Origin: an uncultured Methanobrevibacter sp.
GTDB lineage: Archaea; Methanobacteriota; Methanobacteria; Methanobacteriales; Methanobacteriaceae
Assembly: GCF_905235195.1 (NCBI RefSeq)
Contig: NZ_CAJOKH010000006.1
Location: 1-48,861, forward strand
Direction of reading: 5' to 3'
DNA: 48,861 nt
Both the position numbers and the translations under genes were made by a program. Numbering within the stretch: the stretch's first letter is position 1; each line of letters begins with the position of its first letter. This document shows, piece by piece, positions 1 to 7,951 of the stretch. The notes under the pieces are model-generated. The model was not told the DNA's origin and did not search any database. It was given only the letters and a program-made list of their open reading frames with translations.

Positions 1-1
1 C

Positions 2-202
2 CCTTCCAAAATCAGAATGCAAAGAAAAATGGAAACAGAAGAAGCAGAAAAAATCTACAAATTAAGGTCAAAAACTGCCGAATTACCCTTTGCAAACATA
101 AAAAAAATGAAACTTACATAATTCCGAACAACAGGACTAAAAGAAGTAAACACAGAATTCAAATTATATACAATCGGACACAATCTGAAGAATATACAAT
201 GA
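2..202 (+). pseudogene. IS1182-like transposase, C-terminal remnant
   Basis: Reading the frame that begins at base 2 gives a peptide containing AELPFANIKK, then a stop codon at 119-121, then FRTTGLKEVNTEFKLYTIGH and a final stop at 200-202. An arrangement of this kind (basic stretch, E-x-PF-x-x-IK, then GL-x-x-V-x-TEF-x-L and a terminal HNLK) resembles the C-terminal end of IS1182-family DDE transposases as I remember them. The in-frame stop marks it as dead unless the base is an error. The 5' part lies outside the window, so whether a full element exists there is unknown. No terminal inverted repeat could be identified in the next 150 bases. Confidence 0.6.
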
Positions 203-318
203 AATAAATAGAAAAAATACTTAAAATAAGAAAAATATATAAAAAATTAAAAATTTTAATTATTTTTTTTAATGTTGATAAAAATTTATAAAAAATTTTG
301 CGTCCCACTCTCAATTAT

Positions 319-356
319 AAAAAAAAAAGTTAATAGATTAAAAAAATTAATCTATT
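319..356 (-). terminator. Terminator of the rubrerythrin gene
   Basis: On the minus strand a perfect 10-bp stem (AATAGATTAA at 332-341 against TTAATCTATT at 347-356, five-base A/T loop) overlaps the rubrerythrin stop codon. It is followed by a run of ten T residues (A-run at 319-328 on the plus strand). Archaeal RNA polymerase terminates on T-runs, so this is a convincing end of transcription. Confidence 0.7.
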
Positions 357-897
357 GGAAATTGTTAGCTTTTTCATGGAAGAAAGCTTGTGGATGAGCA
401 CATACTGGACATTTTTCAGGTGCTTCTTCACCAACATATACATGTCCACAGTTAGAACAAACCCATACAATTTCTTTATCTTTCTTAAATATTTTACCTT
501 CTTTTAAGTTTTTAAGTAATGTATTGTATCTTTCTTCATGTTCTTTTTCAATTTCTGCAACTTTTCTAAATAAGAATGCAATTTCATCAAAACCTTCTTC
601 TTCTGCTTCTTCAGCAAAATTTTTATACATCTCAGTCCATTCTTCATGTTCACCAGCAGCAGCTGCAACGAGGTTTTCTTCGGTAGATTTAATATCTCCA
701 CCTTCTAAAATTTTAAACCAAATTTTAGCATGTTCTTTTTCATTAAATGCAGTTTCTTCAAAAATCTTAGATATTTGAACATAACCATCTTTTTTAGCTT
801 TACTTGCGAAATATGTGTATTTATTTCTAGCTTGAGATTCACCAGCGAATGCATAAGCTAAATTTTTTTCAGTTTTACTACCTTTTAAATCAGCCAT
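352..897 (-). CDS. rbr: Rubrerythrin
   Basis: Rubrerythrin is a cytoplasmic peroxide reductase of anaerobes: a diiron ferritin-like four-helix domain passes electrons from a C-terminal rubredoxin-type iron site. The 181-residue protein shows both parts. Residues about 1-135 carry the Glu/His ligands (E-S-Q-A-R-N near 20, E-K-E-H near 53, E-K-E-H-E-E-R near 118). Residues about 147-170 carry two CxxC pairs (CSNCGHVY and CPVCAHP) for the Fe(SCys)4 centre. Length is normal for the short form. The start is set by AGGAG nine bases before the ATG. It stands alone, with its own TATA-like box upstream and a strong terminator, so it is probably monocistronic. It likely protects against oxygen or peroxide exposure, as does the ferritin-like protein further along the window. 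Confidence 0.95.
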   Translation of the reverse strand: MADLKGSKTEKNLAYAFAGESQARNKYTYFASKAKKDGYVQISKIFEETAFNEKEHAKIWFKILEGGDIKSTEENLVAAAAGEHEEWTEMYKNFAEEAEEEGFDEIAFLFRKVAEIEKEHEERYNTLLKNLKEGKIFKKDKEIVWVCSNCGHVYVGEEAPEKCPVCAHPQAFFHEKANNFQ

Positions 898-948
898 AAT
901 TACATCTCCTAAAAAATTATATAAAGTTAGTTTATAATTTCAACTATA

Positions 949-964
949 AATATTTATATAAAAA
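949..964 (-). promoter_or_regulatory. TATA-like promoter box of rubrerythrin
   Basis: On the minus strand TTTTTATATAAATA lies about 55-65 bases upstream of the rubrerythrin ATG. It matches the archaeal TATA consensus and would give a short leader of roughly 30 bases. In so AT-rich a background this call is only moderately specific. Confidence 0.4.
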
Positions 965-1287
965 ATTTAAAAAGATTGAAAAAATAATAAAATCGTGGAA
1001 AATAAATATAAAGAAAACCTATGTATTTTAAATAATAAAGAAATATTCAAACCTCTTTAAAATAAAAATAAATATTAAAATTCATTAATCCAAAAATTAT
1101 AATAAAAAATGAATTAATAAAAGAACAAGTATAAATAAAATTAGATATTTAAATCTATTTAAGTTTTATAAACTTTTAAATTAGTTTATAGAATTTAACT
1201 TTAATTATTAAATTAATAGACAACAATTATTGATTTACTAATTATGTCTATAAATTAATGAATTTTTTATCTAAATTAAAACTTTTA

Positions 1288-1617
1288 TTAATCATTAATT
1301 TTATTAAAAATTTCATCTATATGTGAATGTGCTTGAAATGTTGCATCAGCAAATTGAATAATATAAACCGTTAAAACAAAAAAATTACCATAGTTTATTT
1401 CAAAATAAAAAGCAGTTAATGCTATAATAAATAGGATTAAATAAATTATGCCTTTATATTTTTTCCCCATATAAATTAAACCAGATCCTGGAATAATTAA
1501 ACTAATTAATTCTACATTTCTTGTATAAAAGTTTGGATTACTTATAATTTTCTTTTCCTTTTCACTGAGAACATTATCCCTGCTTTTATGATTACCTTTC
1601 TTATCCTTTTTTGAAAT
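1288..1617 (-). CDS. Small TM2-like membrane protein, no standard start codon
   Basis: The obvious ATG would give a 60-residue protein from 1470, but the open frame continues upstream to 1617 and the extension looks coding. It contains a charged N-terminal segment (ISKKDKKGNHKSRDN), then NPNFYTRN and VELISLIIPGSGLIYMGKKY. The phrase L-I-I-P-G-S-G-x-I-Y-x-G-x-x-x-x-G is typical of TM2/DUF5683-type small membrane proteins. Two hydrophobic segments follow (about residues 55-70 and 75-90), for 109 residues in all. At the upstream edge AGGTGTTAAT is followed by ATT where an ATG is expected, and no ATG, GTG or TTG lies in frame before the preceding stop. Either ATT is used as start, or the start codon is mutated or misread. 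Function is unknown; small proteins of this kind are usually membrane anchored with cytosolic tails. Confidence 0.5.
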   Translation of the reverse strand: MSKKDKKGNHKSRDNVLSEKEKKIISNPNFYTRNVELISLIIPGSGLIYMGKKYKGIIYLILFIIALTAFYFEINYGNFFVLTVYIIQFADATFQAHSHIDEIFNKIND

Positions 1618-2160
1618 ATTAACACCTACTTAAATAGAATAATATTGGTTAATTTAATTTTTATATTTTTTCATTAGAATTTTTGCAGATTGTAAATTTA
1701 AGATTGAAATTGTTTTAAGGAAAATTTATCTTAAATTAGTTATATAATTAATGATTTATTTAAATAATATTTAATGAAAAAAATGATTTAACATTAAAAA
1801 AAAAATTATCTAAAAATTCTGACATTCCAACTGTTTATTAATACTCTTTAATATAGTTTTAAAAAAAGAAATAGACTTTTTATAAAGTATAATAAATATT
1901 AAAATACATTCTACAATTTTTAAAAAATAAAATTTTTAAACACAAAAATGAAAGCATAGTTTGAAAAAAAATTATTTACTGAAAATAATAACATGTAAAA
2001 CTATCCCAAAGATAATCAGTAGAGTGTAAATATTTAGAAAGATAAAAAAAATAACAATAAATTAATAAGAATTATTAAGTTAAACTAAAATTAGATTAAT
2101 TATAAACATTAATTTACTTAAAAAAAAATAAAATTTATAAACTAAAACAACATAATAAAT
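1618..2160. other. AT-rich gene-free stretch
   Basis: About 540 bases of nearly pure A/T sequence between the TM2-like gene and the foldable element at 2172. I see no open frame with a ribosome binding site, no G/C-rich island of the kind a tRNA would give and no repeat. Confidence 0.5.
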
Positions 2161-2171
2161 TATTAGGGAAA

Positions 2172-2325
2172 GATGTTTTTTTCTATTAATGAAAAACACG
2201 GTTCTTAATCTACAATTTTAAGAAAATGTTTCATTAATTTTAAGGGCATGACAGAAGAACATAGCTATTACTTAATGTTATTAGCTTAAAATTAGAAACT
2301 AACGGTGTTATGTCCTTCACCCTAA
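2172..2325. ncRNA. Candidate structured RNA element, unassigned
   Basis: In a long non-coding gap this segment stands out by its G/C clusters and pairing. On the plus strand three successive stems can be drawn. TGTTTTT (2174-2180) pairs with AAAAACA (2192-2198). TTCTTAA (2202-2208) pairs with TTAAGAA (2218-2224). GAAGAACATAGC (2254-2265) pairs with GTTATGTCCTTC (2307-2318), 11 of 12 positions including one G-T pair, and this stem is further closed by AGGG (2243-2246) against CCCT (2320-2323). The strand is undecided because both strands fold. It matches no RNA family that I recognise. The first two stems are A/T only and could be chance; the third is the strong one. Confidence 0.3.
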
Positions 2326-2546
2326 AAAATACTATTTTTAAAGATTTTTATTCAATACTTATAAATTATTAAAAAATACAATTAAAAATTTAATTAAATA
2401 TAAAGTCAAAATAGACTAGAAAATAAAAATTTTAATAAAAAACTTAGTTTATTTTAAAAAAAGTGTCTAAACCTTAAATAATAGAATTTTTTATTTTTCT
2501 AAAAGTATAAATAAAAATTAAAGGAACTGTGAGTATATACAATCAT

Positions 2547-3341
2547 TTAACACTCATCTAAAATACTTTTATCTGCACCTGCAACATATACAAGATATTC
2601 AGCTTCAACTATATGTAATTTAGATGGAATGACAATTGAATGAAGAGGACTTCCAAAGTCATAGTCTATTAAATCACTGATTTTACCTGCCTTAACTATA
2701 TTATCATTAGATCCTACACGTGCTATACCAATAGCCAAGGTATCTTCTGTAATTAATTGATATTCTTTATCCATACTGTTTTTAACATTAATTAAATATT
2801 CAAGTCCCTGATTTACTGTCATATATCTGTCATTATGTGCTTGTATGTCAAGAAGGACTAAAGTATGCATATCTTTAGTTAAGTTTTCTACAATAGCTTC
2901 ATATGGGGATTTTGGAAAGAAATTATGATCTGGAAATGGAATAGTTGTAACTTTTCCAAACTTATATCCTTGAAGACCACTAATTGCCGGTGCTGAAGAT
3001 AGAATTGAAGAACCATGTATAATTTTATATTCTATACATTTCTTCTTACATTGAACTATAAATTCTGAATGAGTTGTTGCAATTAAAGGATCACCACCTG
3101 TAATTAATGCAACATCTTTATCTTTAGCCTCCTCTATAAATGATGAATCTTCTTCAACTTCACTTCTATTTAAAATATTAATTTTAGAATTGATCCTATT
3201 TTCAATTGCCTCCAATGTAGAACCAATTAATTTTGAAGTGAAAAATTCTGCATAAATTACATCAACTTCCCTTAAAGCATTTAATGCTTTAATTGACATA
3301 TCATCAATATCAAATAATCCAAGCCCAATTAAATAAAACAT
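2547..3341 (-). CDS. dph5: Diphthine synthase
   Basis: Dph5 adds methyl groups from S-adenosylmethionine to the histidine side chain of translation elongation factor 2 during diphthamide synthesis. The 264-residue protein belongs to the tetrapyrrole-methylase-like fold. It begins FYLIGLGLFDIDDMS, has the SAM-binding ITGGDPLIATTH at about 80-91, the conserved HGSSI-x-SS segment near 109-116 and the C-terminal GSPLHSIVIP. Length is that of archaeal Dph5. The ATG start follows AAGGTTAAATT. It is transcribed divergently from the trm5-like gene across a roughly 400-base AT-rich spacer, so both genes of this translation-related pair probably have their own promoters there. Confidence 0.93.
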   Translation of the reverse strand: MFYLIGLGLFDIDDMSIKALNALREVDVIYAEFFTSKLIGSTLEAIENRINSKINILNRSEVEEDSSFIEEAKDKDVALITGGDPLIATTHSEFIVQCKKKCIEYKIIHGSSILSSAPAISGLQGYKFGKVTTIPFPDHNFFPKSPYEAIVENLTKDMHTLVLLDIQAHNDRYMTVNQGLEYLINVKNSMDKEYQLITEDTLAIGIARVGSNDNIVKAGKISDLIDYDFGSPLHSIVIPSKLHIVEAEYLVYVAGADKSILDEC

Positions 3342-3737
3342 AATTTAACCTTTTTAACATGTAAAAATTAAAATTTGAAAAAATAATATTTATTAATCAA
3401 TATTAATATTATATTTGAATAAATATATATTTTAAGAATTAGAATTAAATCTATTGAATAAGAGTTATTTTAAAAAAAATTAATATTATTATTTTATAAC
3501 AATGGAAATTATAATTTGGATAAATATATTTTTAAAGAAAGAATTTTGTTAAGCTTGTAAAATATAAAGATATAATTTTTAAACTTATAAAATAAGATAT
3601 ATAATAAATTTATATAAAAAAATTAAAAAAGTATGGAAAAATACATGTAATTTAATTAATTATAGATATAATTATTTTAAATCCAAAAACTAAAAATCAA
3701 TAATTTTAACTATAAAATCAATTCAATAAATGATACT
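3342..3737. other. Divergent intergenic region dph5/trm5
   Basis: Roughly 400 bases of A/T-rich sequence separating divergent genes. Several TATA-like stretches are present (for example around 3425 and 3600), but none stands out enough to assign. No open frame or repeat was found. Confidence 0.4.
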
Positions 3738-4826
3738 ATGGAATGTCTTAAAATTAGTTTGCCTGCTGTAGATGAAGTGCGAAAAATTATAATGGATATG
3801 GAAGTAATGGATATGGACCATAGAATAAAACCTGAAAAGGCCTATGGATATATTGGAATTTGCTCCCCTATCTCTGATGAGACTATTGAAGATATGAAAA
3901 AAGAAGTTCTAAAAGTAGAAAAAGTAGTTAAATTACTAGATGGAAAAGAACTTGAAATTGAAGTAGTGGAAAAAGACTTGGAATTAATACCAAGATATCC
4001 TCATAGTGTCCGTGAAATGTTAGAAGGTAAATTAACAGAAGAAGAATTTACAACTCTAAGAAACGCATTTGATATAATTGGCAGAGTTGTAATTGTTGAA
4101 ATACCTGAAAAACTCTTAAAACATAAACAATTAATAGGCGAAACTACACTCGAATTTACTAAACGTGACTCTGTTTATATGAAAAAAAGTGCCATTAAAG
4201 GAGTAACCAGAGTTCGAGAAATAGAATTTTTATGTGGAAAAGACAATCCTATAACTATTCATAAAGAGCAGAAAATACGTCTTAAATTAGATGTTAGTAA
4301 AGTATACTTCTCACCAAGACTTACAAGTGAGCGAAAAAGAATAAGAGAAATATGTAATGATGGTGAAAATATATTAGATATGTTTTGTGGAGTAGGACCA
4401 TTTCCAATAGTTATTGGAAGTAAAAATAAAGTAGACATTACAGCTGTAGACATTAATGAAATTGCAATAAAATACCTTAAAGAAAACATTAAACTAAATA
4501 AATTAGAATCAAAGATTAATCCCATATGTGGTGACATAAATAAAGTTGCAGATAATCAGTTAGCTGGAGAAAAATTTGATAGAATCATTATGAACCTTCC
4601 AGGAACCTCATATAATTTTTTAGATACTGCATTTAATCTTATTAAAGATAAAGGCATAATTCATTATTATGAATTTGCACATAGTTGTGATGAAGGTAAG
4701 GAAAAACTAGAGAAAAAAGCAGCATTTCACAATATGCATGTAAAAATAGAAGACTGTCGTAAAGTTCGTTCCACCAGCCCCGGAATGTGGCAAATAGCTT
4801 TTGATTGTAGAGTTTTCTATGATTAA
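3738..4826 (+). CDS. trm5: tRNA (guanine-37-N1) methyltransferase, Trm5 type
   Basis: Trm5 methylates N1 of guanosine 37, next to the anticodon, which prevents frameshifting during translation. The 362-residue protein has an N-terminal D1-like region (about 1-60), a D2 region, and a Rossmann SAM-binding domain. Visible in the last are DMFCGVGPFPIVIG (motif I, about 216-229), AVDINEIAIKYLKENI (about 236-251) and the catalytic NLPGTSYNFL (about 283-292). The last is the N-L-P-G motif of the archaeal/eukaryotic enzyme. Length fits the archaeal Trm5b class. It could instead be a related wybutosine-pathway enzyme, but the N-L-P-G-T-S motif favours Trm5. It is a single gene, convergent with mtnA. 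Confidence 0.88.
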   Translation: MECLKISLPAVDEVRKIIMDMEVMDMDHRIKPEKAYGYIGICSPISDETIEDMKKEVLKVEKVVKLLDGKELEIEVVEKDLELIPRYPHSVREMLEGKLTEEEFTTLRNAFDIIGRVVIVEIPEKLLKHKQLIGETTLEFTKRDSVYMKKSAIKGVTRVREIEFLCGKDNPITIHKEQKIRLKLDVSKVYFSPRLTSERKRIREICNDGENILDMFCGVGPFPIVIGSKNKVDITAVDINEIAIKYLKENIKLNKLESKINPICGDINKVADNQLAGEKFDRIIMNLPGTSYNFLDTAFNLIKDKGIIHYYEFAHSCDEGKEKLEKKAAFHNMHVKIEDCRKVRSTSPGMWQIAFDCRVFYD

Positions 4827-4949
4827 TACCCTACTTAATCGCATAATTAATATCCAATACTTAATCAATAAGTAATCTTATTAAAATATAATTTAATTAA
4901 AAAAAAATTAGATACAAATAAAAAAAAAGTTTGAAGAGATAACTATTAA

Positions 4950-5877
4950 CTATAAAGGATCAATTACTCCTTTTTCTGTAATAATTGCTGTTATTAAATC
5001 ATTTGGAACTATATCAAATGCTGGATTAATAACTTCAGTGCCTTCTGGACAAATCCTACAATTTCCATAATGAGTTACTTCTTCAGGGTCACGCTCTTCA
5101 ATAAGAGTATCATTAATATCTATTTCCATATCAAAGGTAGAATAGGGAGCTGCTACATAAAATGGAAGATTAAATCTTTTAGCAGCAAGTGCAACCATAA
5201 ATGAACCTATTTTATTAACAACACCCCCTTTAGCAACCCTATCTGCACCGATAACTACTTTATCCACCATACCCTGACTCATTAAATAACCGCTTGCAAC
5301 ATCACAAATAAGTTTTACAGGAATATTCTCTTGCTGCATCTCCCATACACTTAAACTTGCACCTTGCCCCCGTGGACGAGTCTCATCACAAATAACTTTA
5401 ATATTTTTATTTTGTTCATTTGCCGCTCTTATTACACCAAGAGCAGTACCATAATCAACAGCACAAAGTGCACCTGCATTACAATGAGTTAAAATAGTAT
5501 CTCCATCACTGATTAACTCTGCACCATATTTGCCTATGAGTCTGTTAATTTCCATATCCTCAGCATAGATTTTAAGAGCTTCATCAACAGGATTTTCACA
5601 TTCAAATACTCTATCTACTGCCCAAAAAAGATTTTTAGCTGTTGGTCTTGATTTTTTAATTTCATCTGCTGCTTTTTTTAAATCAACACCTTCAAGATAT
5701 GCAAGTGCCATTGCAAATCCTGCAGATACCAATAGCTGGTGCTCCCCTTACTGTCATATTTTTTATAGCAACAATTACATCCTTAAAATTATCACAATAA
5801 ACATATTCCAGTTTATCCGGTAATTTTCTTTGATCAACTAATTTAAGTTTATTATTTTCCCATTCTAAAGTTTTCAT
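4950..5877 (-). pseudogene. mtnA: S-methyl-5-thioribose-1-phosphate isomerase, frameshifted
   Basis: MtnA isomerises 5-methylthioribose 1-phosphate to the ribulose form in methylthioadenosine salvage. Two frames together cover the family. The first (5877-5692) runs MKTLEWENNKLKLVDQRKLP to TVRGAPAIG. The second (to 4950) resumes at SAGFAMALAYLEG and contains the catalytic cysteine in THCNAGALC, ETRPRGQGA and the catalytic aspartate in IGADRV. The join lies near 5724-5732; the frame change corresponds to one extra or two missing bases. Because the family normally reads GAPAIG-V/I-SAGF, loss of one AT from ATAT is the simplest explanation. Everything else is intact and full length (about 308 residues), so this is either a very recent mutation or an assembly error. 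Alternatively the protein could be a ribose-1,5-bisphosphate isomerase relative, but the N-terminal sequence favours MtnA. Confidence 0.85.
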
Positions 5878-6063
5878 AATATTAGTTAATAGTTAGAAAT
5901 TTAAATAATTTTTGTTAAAATCCAAATAATTACACTTTAAGGAGAAATATTTTTTTACTGTTGTAAAAAATAAAAAAAAGTAAAGTAAAAAAATAATAAT
6001 AAAATACTTATTAATTACTTTAAAGCCAAAATTTTTAATAAAACATAAAACAAAATATCAAAT

Positions 6064-6987
6064 TTAGTAATGGCTTTGTGGTGTCATACCCATATTGTGG
6101 TCATGACTTTTTTTACCTGGAATTCCATATGCATCTGCTCTACATTGAGTACATGCCCTAAATACAGGAATATATTCTTCAACTTCTTCTCTAACCTTTT
6201 CAATTAACATACAATCTGGACGAGGATAATCTTTCATTTTATTTAAAGGTATAAGAGGAAGTACATTCATTAATGATGCTCCACGATTAGAAACTTCTTT
6301 TGCAATTTCAACAATGTGTTCATCATTTAATCCAGGGATTAAAACACTGTTAACTTTTACAACAATACCTAACTCATCTAATGCTTCAATACCTTCTAAT
6401 TGATTTTTAATAAGTATTTTAGCTCCTTCTACACCCTTATAAACTTTATCATGATAATGAATAAAACCTACAATATCTTTTAATATTTCAGGATCAACTG
6501 CATTAACAGTTACAGTAACTGAATTAAGTTTACATTTTGCAATATTCTCTATTTTATCAGGTAGTAAAAGTCCATTAGTACTCATACATTTTATTATTTC
6601 CGGATGAGCTTCATCAATTTTTTTGAAAAATTCAAAAGTATTATCATTATCTAATGAATCACCAGGACCTGCTACTCCAACAACAGATATTGGTTCTTCC
6701 TCCATAATTTTATCTACATGTGCAATTGCTTCATCAGGACTTAAAATACATCCTGCAACACCTGGCCTCATATCCTCTTTATTATGTAGAGACCTATCAC
6801 AGAAATTACAACCTATATTACAACTAGGTGCTATAGGTACATGTGCCCTTCCTACTTTATCGTGTAATTGTTCATTATAACAAGGATGAACTTTAGTAAT
6901 GTGAGCAAATTTCTCTGCTCTTTTATTACACTTACATAATTTAGCATTAGGTCCAGTTTGATCATGTTTTCCTTCAAATCCACTCAT
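6064..6987 (-). CDS. nifB: NifB, radical SAM iron-sulfur-carbide cluster synthase
   Basis: NifB fuses two [4Fe-4S] clusters and inserts a SAM-derived carbide to make the 8Fe NifB-co (L-cluster), the precursor of the nitrogenase cofactor. The 307-residue protein is the short archaeal form without a NifX-like domain. Visible are the HPC motif (His35, Cys36), the radical-SAM triad CNIGCNFC (Cys56, 60, 63), RPGVAGC near 74-80, VVGVAGPGDSLDN near 102-114, NSVLIPGLND, and the C-terminal ACTQCRADAYG (Cys279, 282) that binds the precursor clusters. The start follows GAGGCAGATAAT-ATG. It lies on the same strand as, and directly downstream of, the mmp operon, but a 390-base gap and a TATA-like box suggest its own promoter. 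No nitrogenase subunit, nifE or nifN is in the window, so a role outside nitrogen fixation is plausible. Confidence 0.93.
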   Translation of the reverse strand: MSGFEGKHDQTGPNAKLCKCNKRAEKFAHITKVHPCYNEQLHDKVGRAHVPIAPSCNIGCNFCDRSLHNKEDMRPGVAGCILSPDEAIAHVDKIMEEEPISVVGVAGPGDSLDNDNTFEFFKKIDEAHPEIIKCMSTNGLLLPDKIENIAKCKLNSVTVTVNAVDPEILKDIVGFIHYHDKVYKGVEGAKILIKNQLEGIEALDELGIVVKVNSVLIPGLNDEHIVEIAKEVSNRGASLMNVLPLIPLNKMKDYPRPDCMLIEKVREEVEEYIPVFRACTQCRADAYGIPGKKSHDHNMGMTPQSHY

Positions 6988-7048
6988 ATTATCTGCCTCA
7001 AAAAAAGTTTAAAAAAAACTTTAATTAATTTATAACTATTGTTATTGA

Positions 7049-7064
7049 TAATATATAAAGTTTT
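7049..7064 (-). promoter_or_regulatory. TATA-like box upstream of nifB
   Basis: On the minus strand AAACTTTATATATTA lies 62-77 bases before the nifB ATG. A purine-rich BRE-like AAAC in front of TTTATATAT is a good archaeal promoter match and implies that nifB can be transcribed apart from the mmp genes. The rest of the 7000-7380 spacer is A/T-rich with no open frame. Confidence 0.45.
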
Positions 7065-7379
7065 TGACTTTTAAATAAAGAAATAGTAAAAAGGATAAAT
7101 TTCTTTAAGAAAATACTGATTAAATTTAATATAAATAAAAAATTAAAAAAATAATTGGAAAATAAAAAAATATTTAATTAATTTTAAAAATTAATAAATA
7201 AAAGCTAAATAAATACTCATAAAAAAAATCATTTAATGGATATATAGAAAAAGAAAATTTAAACACAAATAAATAAAAATGAGGAAACTTAAAAATAATT
7301 AATTTTGAATAATAAAAAAATTAAAATAAAAATTAAAAAATGAGAAAAATTATAATCTTTAAAAATCAAAGAATAATAA

Positions 7380-7937
7380 TTAAACTCCATTTAATTCATC
7401 AATATAATTCTCACACTTTTCAACCCAATCATCTTTAATCAATTCATCAGTTGCAACCACTGCTACAACACCATCACGGGATAAATCCTTAATGACTTTA
7501 AACCCTTCAGGAATGATTCTATAAATACCATCATATATTCTTTTTTGAAGATTGATTTGAGGATTATCAACAATGAAATCTGCAATATGCATTTGATTTC
7601 CTTCTAATACTATAGCATATCTATTAGGCTGATGAACATTTTCTCTGCCAAATTCTCTCCATAAAACCCTTAATATATTAGGAAGATAATTTTCATTACC
7701 TACAGCTACAATAGTTTGCTCATCATTTTTAGAATATTTGGTTTCTGAAACTTCGTGCATAAAAATATTAGAAGTAGTATCTTTCATTTTAACTGCAAAT
7801 ATAAACATTGCATTTTTAGGATCAACAAATGCTCTTAAATCAACAATAGAAGGGCCTAATTGCAAATCTTGAAAAATTTGCTTAATAATCATATCATATA
7901 CTGCTGCCCCTTCTTCATCATAAGATTCAACATACAT
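7380..7937 (-). CDS. mmp17: Methanogenesis marker protein 17
   Basis: A methanogen-specific protein (DUF2113 family). Biochemical work on methanogens associates Mmp17 with the ATP-dependent complex that reductively activates methyl-coenzyme M reductase. The 185-residue protein begins MYVESYDEEGAAVYDM and has IVDLRAFVDPKNAMFIFAV, WREFGRENVHQPNRY and a C-terminal DGVVAVVATDELIKDDW. It carries no CxxC pair and only one cysteine near the C-terminus, so it is not itself an obvious cluster binder. I prefer the ATG at 7937 over the GTG at 7946 because the AGTGGT stretch that includes that GTG makes a better ribosome binding site. It is the last gene of the mmp array, 14 bases downstream of mmp15. 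Confidence 0.85.
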   Translation of the reverse strand: MYVESYDEEGAAVYDMIIKQIFQDLQLGPSIVDLRAFVDPKNAMFIFAVKMKDTTSNIFMHEVSETKYSKNDEQTIVAVGNENYLPNILRVLWREFGRENVHQPNRYAIVLEGNQMHIADFIVDNPQINLQKRIYDGIYRIIPEGFKVIKDLSRDGVVAVVATDELIKDDWVEKCENYIDELNGV

Positions 7938-7951
7938 AAAAACCACTTAAC

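Noticed and set aside
6064-6987. NifB as evidence of a nitrogen-fixation locus
   Set aside because: No nitrogenase structural or scaffold gene (nifHDKEN) occurs in the window, and the neighbours are MCR-related. Nitrogen fixation elsewhere in the genome cannot be excluded.
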